Program-made: the position numbers and the translations under genes
Source: Tanytarsus gracilentus
Taxonomy: Eukaryota > Arthropoda > Insecta > Diptera > Chironomidae
Length of the DNA stretch: 64,000 nucleotides
Direction: 5' to 3'
Assembly (NCBI GenBank): GCA_038502055.1
Contig: JAXRKN010000045.1
Span: 8,793,501 to 8,857,500 of the forward strand
Notes under the pieces: model-generated
The model's input: only the letters and a program-made list of their open reading frames with translations
The model's database searches: none
What the model was told of the DNA's origin: nothing
Part shown: positions 52,400-61,400 of the stretch, in pieces
How the letters are laid out: the number at the start of each line of letters is the position of its first letter
How positions within the stretch are numbered: the stretch's first letter is position 1

Positions 52400-53042
52400 T
52401 GTTTCAATTAATTTTTGTTTTTACTTAAAAGTGTTGTTTAAATTTCAATATAATGAACCTAATGAAAAGACCTGTTATGTTGTGCCCAAAAAAATGACTA
52501 TTATGCGGAAAATTTACCTTTAAATGATTTCTTTTTTTTGTAGATGTGCAATAAATTTTTTAAATGAATACAAAAAAGCGTGTGTGCAGCACAAGAAATG
52601 AAAAGAAACTGCGAGAGCGAAGACGAGCAATTCAGAGTGCTTGAACACTTACACAAGCATGAGAGAGCGAAAAGTTCTAGTGAAACCGGTGGATTGAGCT
52701 TGTTGCAATGAAAAATTTTTTCATAATTTTTTTTGGCATGTCTTGCAATATTTCGGGGGTTTCTTAATATTTGGCAAAAAAAATTTATTCATATATTTTA
52801 AAAATTTGCTCATGACACACATGCTTTTAATCAATGCATTGCTTTGTGTCTCCACGTGGTCTCTATTAAATTTGATAAACAGGTTGAAGAAAATTTACAT
52901 AAAAGTTTCAGGTTTTAAAAAATTCGAATTCGGAGCCGGTTCAACATGTGAATCATAATGATTACGTCGTGCTTTATTTTTTTTGGCTCAACAACAATTT
53001 AAATTTGGAGTTTTCGAATGCAGTTTAATTAAAAAAATATTT
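52400..53042. other. Intergenic spacer and SDR promoter region
   Basis: Upstream of the SDR gene and downstream of nucleotidase copy A. No gene was recognised, and no convincing TATA/initiator pair was found. Confidence 0.6.
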
Positions 53043-54739
53043 TTATTTAAATGAAATTCGCCCACGAAGTGGTGGCACAGTTATTGGCGATGTTCTCAAG
53101 ATGTACTCGGATAAAGTGTCGACATCTCTTGGACCTGTGACAATATTTCTTAAATATGTCGGTATCATGGTGAAGCCATCGCCGCCCTGTGTCAAATATT
53201 CAGGAAGAATAATTTTATAAAATGTTTTATCATCAATCGGTCCATAATGAGGAATTTCACAAGCTTGACAAATCACTTTTAGGTCAACAATTCTATCATA
53301 GGGCGGTCGCTTTAGATCAAATGTAACTTTAATTCCTGCAACTTGCATAACATTTAATTTCTCCAGATTAGCAACTCCACACTCTAAAACTTCTCTTATG
53401 GCAGTTCCATTGAGTTCAATTTTATTATAAGTGTTTTCGAATGGTATCACAGCCACAATATCTGCGTAGTTTATATCTCCTTTAATAATTGTCGATCGAA
53501 CACCACCAGGATTTTGAAATGCAAGAGCGGCGCCGGTCCATTCGCCATCGTGGGCACTTGGAACGTACTAAAGTTAAATTAAATATTTGCAAATAAATTA
53601 AAACTCACCGAATAAATCATGGCGTCAGTAATTAAATTTCCCATTGAACATTCTTTGCTGTAACACTTATTTTCGAGTGAAAAATGAACTTTTCCAATTT
53701 TTCTCGTTTGAAATAAATCGATTTCATTTTTCCATGGTTCCATTTCCTTTAGAATCTCTTCATCTTGAGGGATGTCATGTGACATAAAAATCGGTGCACC
53801 TTCAAATTCTTTTACTTCTCCATCATCATCAAAAAACAGCGTGATATTTCCAAGATATTTATTATAGGCTGAAGCTTGAACGATGTAAACTTTTCTTCCC
53901 CCATCTTGTACTTGAATTGTTGGGTAATCGCTAATGGGTGTGTCAGGCCCAACTGGATTATCACCAGAGAATAAAAATGAGTGAGAATGACCGCCAACAA
54001 TTAAATCAATCGGACCTCCACTCTTAGCAATTTCTCGATCGACTGTCAGACCACTGTGAGAGAGCACGATGATAATTTTTATGCCCTCATTTGTGAGTTT
54101 TGCGACTTCAGCCTTGACACTTTCTACTTCTGGTAAAATATTTAATTTTCCCCAATTTCCAGATCTGATTCTGGTCGTGACACCAACAACACCAATTTTA
54201 CGTCCATCTCGAGTAATTACAATCGATTTTGTGTACTTTCCTTGAAATGAAGGTTCAAGTGAATCATCGATGTTGCATACAACAACTGGCGATTGTACAG
54301 CTTCTAAAAATGGCACTAATCCATCAACGCCATGATCAAATTCATGGTTGCCAATAGTCTAAAATTTAAAATCTGTTGATAAAAAACTAAAAGTAGAAAA
54401 ATAGTGGAAAATTACCATGACATCAGCCGGCAGAAGATTCAAGAAATATTGCGTTACATTCCAGCGAAACATGATGTACCAAAGAGTTCCTTGAAAGTTG
54501 TCGGCTGCATTCATATAAATCACATTCGGTCGAGATGCTTTCAACTCTCTAACCATGTGCACCACCCTTGCATACCCACCAATGCATTCATTTAAATTTT
54601 TACACGTGTTTGCTTGTAAATTTGTCTCCTCAAATTTCGCGTGCATATCGTTCAAGTGGATAATGCTAAGTGGAAATAAATTTTGTGCACTCAATGAACT
54701 TATAAAAAATCCAAGAACAAAAATAATTTTAAAATTCAT
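53043..54739 (-). CDS. Secreted 5'-nucleotidase/apyrase family protein, copy A (3 exons)
   Basis: Exons (minus): 54739-54416, 54358-53609, 53567-53043; 532 aa, all phase 0. This family (CD73, insect salivary apyrase) hydrolyses extracellular nucleotides with two metal ions. A signal peptide (about 1-18) is followed by the metallophosphatase motifs HLNDMH, NAADNFQG, GNHEFD (about 111-116), SHSG and GGHSHSF. The C-terminal nucleotide-binding domain has ECSMGNL, NPGGVR, the PF loop and GGDGF. The protein stops at GRISFK with no hydrophobic GPI-signal tail, so it should be soluble and secreted, as in salivary apyrases. CD73 Arg in RECNMGN is Lys here (KECSMGN). The ATG used follows a TATA/initiator pair. 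Whether ATP/ADP or AMP is the substrate, and whether the host feeds on blood, cannot be told from sequence. Confidence 0.93.
53751..54085 (-). repeat. Near-identical exon 2 tract shared with copy B (conversion tract)
   Basis: This 335-bp stretch aligns without gaps to 55660-55994 with 11 mismatches counted by eye, while sequence on both sides is strongly diverged. It encodes the IIIVLSHSG to PQDEEIL region. Confidence 0.85.
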
Positions 54740-54775
54740 TGTAGAAACGACCAACTTGTATGACGACTTTTTAAA

Positions 54776-54806
54776 TACTGAAAGAATTTTGATAATTTAC
54801 TTTATA
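54776..54806 (-). promoter_or_regulatory. TATA box plus arthropod initiator of nucleotidase copy A
   Basis: On the minus strand TATAAA (54806-54801) is followed by the arthropod-type initiator TCAGTA (54781-54776). Its A (54779) lies 27 nt after the first T of the TATA box, the canonical spacing. This predicts a 40-nt 5' UTR before the ATG at 54739. Confidence 0.7.
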
Positions 54807-54837
54807 GCAATATTTGTGGAAAATGATAACGAGAATC

Positions 54838-54843
54838 TTTATT
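54838..54843 (-). terminator. Poly(A) signal of nucleotidase copy B
   Basis: AATAAA on the minus strand, about 50 nt past the copy B stop (54894) and only 31 bp before the copy A TATA box. Confidence 0.65.
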
Positions 54844-54893
54844 GGTCATCAAATACAGTTGAAAGGAGTCAGAACAAAATAAACAAGAGTGAT

Positions 54894-56720
54894 TCACACA
54901 AAAGTCGTTCGGCCGAGCTGTGACGGCATATTTATTGGAGAATATTTTTTAATGTAATCAGCGAGCGCATCAATATCTCTCGGACCCTCCGTTCGACTGA
55001 TGACCAACTCTGGAAACATCGAGAATCCATCGCCACCGTCGGCAATGTAGTTAGTTAGAGCAACTTTGTAGATTTTTGTGTCATTGAGTGGTTCGAACTT
55101 TGGCATCGGGCATTTTTGACAGAGGACTCGGATTTCAACTATTCTGTCATAAGCGTCTCGATTGAGATCATAAACAACTCGAATGCCCGAATGCTGCATG
55201 ACTTTTTTTGATGAGAGATTTGACACTCCGAACTCTAAAGCTCGACGAATTGTTGATCCAGGAATTTCGACGAGCACTAAAATATTCTCAAAGGGTGTTG
55301 TGGTAACAAGATCAGCATAGATTATGTCACCCGGTGTTAATCCACTATCAAAAATTATTTAGAATTTATTAAATTGGCGAATTATTAAAAATAACCTTCT
55401 CATTCCTCCCGGACCTTGAATAGCGATCGCTGCTCCTGTCCATTCACCCTCACCGGCGTTATTTAAAAACTATAAAATAAATTTAATATTTTGAAAAAAT
55501 TAAAACAGTTCACTAACCGCCCAAGCCATCGAGTCCGTCACTAAATTTCCCATTCCACATTCTTTAATGTAACAATAAGCATCCAATTCATGATTGATTC
55601 TTCCGATCAATCTATTTTGGACGGTTTCAAGTTCGGCCTTCCATGGCTTTAGCTTTTCGAGAATCTCTTCATCTTGAGGGATGTCATGTGACATGAAAAT
55701 CGGTGCACCTTCAAATTCTTTTACTTCTCCATCATCATCAAAAAACAGCGTGATATTTCCAAGATATTTGCTGTAAGCTGAAGCTTGAACGATGTAAACT
55801 TTTCTGCCCCCATCTTGCACTTGAATTGTTGGGTAATCGCTAACGGGTGTGTCAGGCCCAACTGGATTATCACCAGAGAATAAAAATGAGTGAGAATGAC
55901 CGCCAACAATTAAATCAATCGGACCTCCATGCTTTGCAATTTCTCGATCGACTGTCAGACCACTGTGAGAGAGCACGATGATAATTTTTATGCCTTGCGA
56001 CACGAGATTTTCAACTTCAGCCTTCACGCTCTCAACCTCTGGTAAAACTTTATTTCTACCCCAATCGGAGTCGAGTGTCGTTGTAACTCCGACAATGCCA
56101 ATGAATTTTCCGCCTCTATTGAGTATCACTGACTTATTAAAAAGAGGTGCCATTTCGGGTTCGAGGGACGCGTCAATATTGCAGCTAATGATGGGCGTCA
56201 ATGGAGCAACTCTCTCCATGAATGGCACTAATCCAGCAACACTGTGGTCAAATTCATGATTACCGAGTGTCTATCGAGAACGAAGCGATAAGATAAGAAA
56301 TGATGAATGGGGGATGGACATTTGATGATTAGAAAAATTTACTCATAAAATAAAATCAAACGTCATAAGTGAATAAAAAATTACCATGGCATCAGCTGGC
56401 AGAAGATTCAAGAAATATTGCGTTACATTCCATCGAAAAATGTTGTACCAAAGAGTTCCTTGAAAGTTGTCGGCTGCATTCAAATAAATCACATTCGGTC
56501 GAGATGATTTCAACTCTTTAACCATGTGCACAACCCTTGCATATCCACCAATGCATTCGCTTGTGTTTTTGCAGGTGTTTGCCTGAAGATTAACTTCCTC
56601 AAATCGAGCGTGGATATCGTTCAAGTGAATAATGCTAAGTGGAAACAAATTTTGACCCTTTATTAAAAATATTAGATTTAAATTGACTAAAAATGTCAAA
56701 ATAATCCACAAAGACTTCAT
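54894..56720 (-). CDS. Secreted 5'-nucleotidase/apyrase family protein, copy B (4 exons)
   Basis: Exons (minus): 56720-56385, 56270-55518, 55469-55396, 55344-54894; 537 aa. It is a tandem paralogue of copy A with the same fold: signal peptide ending near GQNLFPL, HLNDIH, NAADNFQG, GNHEFD, SHSG, GGHSHSF, ECGMGNL and GGDGF. There is no GPI tail (ends GRTTFV). Two differences from copy A stand out. The nucleotide-binding NPGGVR is GPGGMR here, losing the Asn conserved in CD73. The last exon is split by an extra 51-bp intron (55345-55395) with a weak donor GTTATT, exactly at GGMR|S. Two tracts are nearly identical to copy A in DNA, pointing to gene conversion. Copy B may bind nucleotide differently, but the metal site is intact. 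The start is the ATG just after a GTG. Confidence 0.92.
55660..55994 (-). repeat. Near-identical exon 2 tract shared with copy A (conversion tract)
   Basis: Counterpart of 53751-54085: same length, about 97% identical including synonymous sites. Confidence 0.85.
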
Positions 56721-56740
56721 CACTCTTTATTGTTCTATAA

Positions 56741-56748
56741 GCGACTGA
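56741..56748 (-). promoter_or_regulatory. Initiator of nucleotidase copy B
   Basis: TCAGTCGC on the minus strand matches the arthropod initiator TCAGTY, with its A at 56746, 26 nt before the ATG. Only a weak TATA-like TTTAAG lies about 24-28 bp further upstream. Confidence 0.5.
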
Positions 56749-56913
56749 ATTTTTTCATGTTGCTCTCTTAAACTTTTTTCTTATCTCGAGTGCTTCTCGA
56801 TTCTCTCACAAAAAAAGAAAAATATAACAAAATCATTGATGAGCTTTTTGAAATTCTCACGACATCTAAAAGTTCAATATTAAAAAATTTTATGTTGATT
56901 TTTTATCTAAAAT

Positions 56914-56919
56914 TTTATT
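56914..56919 (-). terminator. Poly(A) signal of the membrane microprotein gene
   Basis: AATAAA on the minus strand, about 52 nt past the stop codon at 56971. Confidence 0.6.
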
Positions 56920-56970
56920 ATAATTTTTTCTTAGCCTAAATAAAAAATTTTTTCTCTTAAAACTTAATTT

Positions 56971-57617
56971 TTAATCATCCTTTGAATGATTGTTAGCCTT
57001 CTGCCGGTTGAGCTCATTGATTGCTTCCAGCTGAAAAAGAAATTAAATTATCGTTTCGTAATTTTTATGAATTTATATGCGGTCAAAATTATGCACTTTA
57101 TCATTAAATTAAAATTAATGTTTCGGATGCATTTCTTACTCGTAGTTTCGTAATAAAAATTACCGTCATTAATTTTGAGATATTGAGAAATTTAATAACT
57201 CGAATTTAAGTGAATTTTTATTATTTTACAACAAAGGCGGAGAAATTTAAAAAAATTAAACAGGTTTTTACTAAATTATTTCATTAATCTTTGACATGTT
57301 AAACTTATCAGGTTTTGAGCTATTCAAACCACATTTCAAGCTCACCGAAAATAATTTTTGCCATAATTTAATTCATGCCCTCGTGACCTTAATAAAAATG
57401 CGTCGCGATGCACAAGTTGCATAATTTTTAATTTCTTTTCTTTTCTTCTTATCGACGCAATAAAAATTTAAGTGAAACTTACCTCCGCTCTCTCCTTTTG
57501 TTCCATGACTCGCTTATGTAAGAAGAATGTTCCTATGAATAAAATCACGCCGAAGATTAAAGTAATAAAGAGCGAAAAATGCTCCGAGTTGTCGTCCATC
57601 CCGAGAATTTTCACCAT
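56971..57617 (-). CDS. 64-aa single-pass membrane microprotein, function unknown (2 coding exons)
   Basis: Exons 57617-57483 and 57030-56971 (GT-AG, phase 0) encode 64 aa. The start MVKILGMDD lies 8 bp after a clear acceptor (TTTTTTGCAG, exon from 57625), so at least one non-coding 5' exon exists further right. A donor-like GAG|GTAAAAAA near 58667 is one candidate. After about 13 residues comes one hydrophobic helix (FSLFITLIFGVILFIGTFF), then a charged tail (KRVMEQKERAELEAINELNR) likely to be helical or coiled-coil, ending NHSKDD. The 452-bp intron is AT-rich. I do not recognise the family. The paired splice sites, maintained frame, good membrane-helix pattern and poly(A) signal argue that it is a real gene. 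Confidence 0.75.
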
Positions 57618-57625
57618 TTTTATGT

Positions 57626-58941
57626 CTGCAAAAAAGTTATAAATTTTAGCCTTGGACGCGTCAATATGATAATTTGTAATGTCATCTGACAAATCTGGCA
57701 GAGAACAAGAAATTCTTCGTTCGAAAGTTAATAAACGACAAAAAATTCCTTTTTTGTGAAGCAATTTTATTTTTTAACGTGCTAAAAATTTTAAGATAAA
57801 AAGCAAGTTCGAGAATATAAAAAGATCTCGTGCCATTGACATAAAATATTTTATTCAGGAAATTTAAAACAACAATTTTAAATTTTTATTGCGTTCGTTC
57901 TTTGTTGAAGAGCAAAATTATTTTGAAAATTTAATGCTACAAAAAAATGATTAATTTTTTCCTCCAAAAACATCCAAATCATATTTTTTGATAGTGCTTT
58001 CGTAACTTATTTCTTATTTATGGGTCGTTGATTTTTGTAATTTTAATAAAATTTAGATTTGCATGCAAGATGATGACTCGCAAGATGGTACAAAAATTAG
58101 TTATTAATTTAAATTATAGTCATGTTTGTTAATGTCTCCGGATATTTAGCAACATGTTTGTTAAAGGGCTTGTGAAAAAATTATTTAAATCTGATAAGAA
58201 ATTTATTAAAATATAAATTGGCCGAAAAATATATGAGCGAGAAAAAAGAATAAAAAAATTTGAATCCAACTGATTTTTTTGTCTGCTTAATTTTTAAATT
58301 TTTTTATCGTTAAAAATTTTTTTAATTAATTTAATTTTAAGAGTTTAAATCGATAAATTGAATTTTTTAAATGAATCAAATGTTTATTCACAATTCATAA
58401 TCGTTACGATTCTCTTTGCACGAATTCAAAAATCCACATTTAAATATTTTTAATCAAACACGGCCTAATGCGTTAATGATCGGCCTTTTTAAACAAATAT
58501 TGAAGCACGTTACAATTTTTTTTCTTCAAATATTATTCATTATTTCGTAATGTCTTTTGCACTTTTTTCACATCAGCATTACCTTTATTTATTTTAATAA
58601 TTGGAGCACTTTAAATATTTTTATCTTCTTCGTTCGATTGTCATCGACTGACTGTTAAATTTTTTACCTCGAAGTTAAAAAGCTCTTTTAGTCTCTCTCG
58701 ATATGAACTTTCATGAATAATATTCACTTTTGATAATTTTCTCTCTTCTCTCATTTTTTCTGATTATGTTGCGAACCCTACAAATTTATAAGGTTCTGAC
58801 TAATGCTTTAAATTTCCCGCATATATCAATTGGAAGTCTTGGAAACTTGTTGGAATTTTTTGTTGACAATTCGGCAGAGAAAATTTTATTAAAATTAAAA
58901 ATGAAAATCTTTCTAGTCAACTGATATGAAAATTTCATACG
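57626..58941. other. Spacer between microprotein gene and beta4GalT7: shared divergent upstream region
   Basis: The flanking genes point away from each other, so both promoters and the microprotein's 5' UTR exon should be in here. It is very AT-rich. No ORF with recognisable content and no clear TATA/initiator was found. Confidence 0.6.
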
Positions 58942-60042
58942 ATGAGTTACTTCAAGTCAAATGCAATGAAATTACTTAGCATTTGCATCATAATCTCTTT
59001 CATACTGACGTGTATCATAAGTGTACTTCCACTTTCACTCGGTGAGTCTTTAATTAATTTAAATTGATACAAATTTTAATTAAAAAAATCTCAAATTCAA
59101 ATATTCTAACGGTTTTTACACTTTTAGACTCATGTCACTGCGAGAACTACATCGAAACTCACAATTCAATTTACAATGACGTTCAAAACAAAAAATATTA
59201 CGAATCAATAGTTGGCAAGTCATCGAATGGCAAGAAATTGGCTCTAATTGTTCCGTTTCGCGATAGATTCGATGAGCTTCTCGATTTCGCCCCTCACATT
59301 AATAAATTTTTGAGCGACGAAAAAATTCCTCATCACATTTTCATCATCAATCAAGTCGATAGATTTCGTTTCAATCGAGCTTCGTTAATTAATGTGGGAT
59401 TTTTATATGTGAAAGATCATTTTGATTACATAGCAATGCACGATGTTGATTTACTGCCACTTAACAAAGATTTGAAGTATGATTATCCGGAAGATTTTGT
59501 TTTTCACGTCGCTGCTCCAGGATTGCACCCAAAATATAATTATCCGAGTTTTATAGGTGGAATTTTATTGTTGAAAAATGAACATTTTCAATTGGTTAAT
59601 GGAATGTCGTAAGTAACAATTTTAATAATTAAAATAATGTAATTTTTAAATATTAAATTACAGCAACAACTACTGGGGATGGGGCCTAGAAGATGATGAA
59701 TTTTACACCCGACTTAAAGACGCTAACATTGAGATTTCCAGACCAGAAAATATAAAGACAAATATGAGCAACACTTTTATGCACAACCATGATCGAGTTC
59801 ATCGTCGACGAGATACCGTAAAATGCTACAATCAAAAGGAAGCGACGAGACGGCGTGATAGAAAAACTGGTCTTAGCACAATTAAGTATAATATTAGTTC
59901 TCGAAAGGAGCTGTCAATTGATGGTGTTCGAGTGACTGTCCTCAACGTAAATTTAGAGTGCGATAAAAATGTCACGCCATGGTGTGACTGCACCGATGCA
60001 CCCAAGGAACCTACCAAGTCGAAGAAAAAAGTCAAACGATGA
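58942..60042 (+). CDS. beta4GalT7: Beta-1,4-galactosyltransferase 7 (xylosylprotein galactosyltransferase I), 3 exons
   Basis: Exons 58942-59041, 59128-59608, 59664-60042; introns of 86 and 55 bp, phases match, 319 aa (human 327). It adds the first galactose to xylose on proteoglycan core proteins in the Golgi, using UDP-galactose and Mn2+, so it is needed for heparan and chondroitin sulfate. Type II topology: a short N-terminus, then a membrane helix (about 10-32: LLSICIIISFILTCIISVL). The catalytic domain shows LIVPFRDRFDELL, NVGFLY, the metal-binding HDVDLLPL, APGLHPKYNYP, FIGGILLL and the acceptor-site WGWGLEDDEFY, then MHNHDRVHRRRD. The C-terminal part ends in Lys-rich sequence. The first exon was identified by its membrane helix and a donor that restores frame into DSCHCENY. 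Confidence 0.95.
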
Positions 60043-60130
60043 TTTTCTCCTAATTGAATAATTATAAAGAATTTATTTTCAACTTTTTAATAATTTTGTA
60101 AAGTCTTTATATAGCTCAAGAAAAAGAATC

Positions 60131-60136
60131 AATAAA
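60131..60136 (+). terminator. beta4GalT7 poly(A) signal AATAAA
   Basis: AATAAA about 90 nt after the stop codon, followed within 30 nt by a GT-rich stretch (TGTATGTGTG). Confidence 0.7.
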
Positions 60137-60300
60137 CTTTTGTATGTGTGTCATAATAAGTATTAAGTTGAAGTTTTGACGATAGAAATTTTATGCTTTA
60201 AGGTTCTTAATTTTTATCAAAACCTCTCACAATAATTTGGCTACGATCCTAAAAATACTTTCAATTTAACTAACGATAATATTTTGCAGCAGTCATCAAA

Positions 60301-60390
60301 GTTTCGACTTATGGACACAGAGAAAACTTAATTTAAATAAAATTTTAATTCTATCGACATCAACGGGTTTTTTCTGTGTCCATGCGAAGT
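60301..60390. ncRNA. Candidate pre-miRNA-like hairpin
   Basis: ATGGACACAGAGAAAAC (from 60311) pairs with GTTTTTTCTGTGTCCAT (to 60383), giving a continuous stem of about 17-19 bp with one internal G-U pair. Outside a small internal loop, the outer TTCG (60303-60306) pairs with CGAA (60385-60388). The loop of about 35 nt is A/T-rich. Total length, stem position and intergenic location fit a microRNA precursor. It could instead be a small MITE or a 3'-end structure of either flanking gene. No known miRNA seed is claimed. Confidence 0.35.
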
Positions 60391-61400
60391 AAAATTGTAT
60401 ATAATATTTTAATAATTTTGCAGCAACTTAAAACATTCAAAAAAATAATTTTTTTAATAATACTAAAAACTTTTATTGCCCAAAAGATAACAAAATTAAA
60501 TAAATAAAAATATTACTAAAGGAATTCATCCAGTAACCGAAAAGATTTAAATTCTTCGCTCATGCTTTACCCGCTTAAATTTGCGAGTTCTTAAAACCTA
60601 AAAGAAGAAGAAAGAAACGAAATTAAAATGAGAAGTAAAAAACTTTTTTCATCATCTCATGCAGAAGAATTTTCTTTTGTGCGATTTGTGCTTTTGTGCG
60701 CGAAAGAAAAATAATGTGCTTCAAAGAAGATTAAAAGGATTGATGGAAAATCCCATATATGAAAGCACTTACAAGGTGCTCTAAAGCGCAATATTAGAAA
60801 AGCTCTCGTATGAGTCATTCGAATATTTTTAGTGCTATGATGCGAGAGAAAAAAGGAAATTTCCGTCATGCTTGCAATAATTTCAAGAGCGCAGATAATA
60901 AGCAATTAAAGTCGATATATCGCGTGAGATATAAAAACCCATATTGTAATCGATAAAAAAGATCGAAATACTGAATAATGTGATGACATTATAAAGTCCT
61001 TGAAATGAATAAATAAATAAAGAGCAACTTGGGCAAAATGAAGAGAAACATGATATCGATAAAACAAAAGAATTCCTAAAGAGATTAAGGAGATGGATTT
61101 TTCTACTTATATGACTAGATAGCTATCGCTTAGAGACTGTTAAAATCTAAGACAGTTAAATGTTTTTTTGTTTCAAGTCTTTTTAAGTGATAAGAGAAAA
61201 TGCTTTAAATTCTCTTCAAATACAATTTCCATTTTTTTTGGCACCAATCTAATACTATTTTTAATTCCAAAAATTTTTACGCATTTAAACGTTCAAAATT
61301 AAAAAATATTTTTAAAATTTTCAACCCTTGACTTTTTGTGTGAATCATTAATATATCTATCTTGTAATCTCAATTTCGAGGTCAAAACTTTATGCTCTCT

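Larger units (their letters stand above)
60043..61400. other. Convergent 3' spacer between beta4GalT7 and Nmnat
   Basis: The two genes converge here. AATAAA at 60131-60136 fits beta4GalT7, and TTTATT at 60472-60477 (minus AATAAA) could end a long Nmnat 3' UTR. Between them lies a 90-nt hairpin (60301-60390). No coding sequence was recognised. Confidence 0.6.

Noticed and set aside
54740..54754. Upstream in-frame start for nucleotidase copy A
   Set aside because: The upstream codon is TTG, not ATG; the ATG at 54739 gives a proper signal peptide and fits the TATA/initiator.
57618..57764. Longer N-terminus for the membrane microprotein by reading upstream
   Set aside because: It would read through a strong acceptor (TTTTTTGCAG) and adds a segment with no membrane or domain logic.
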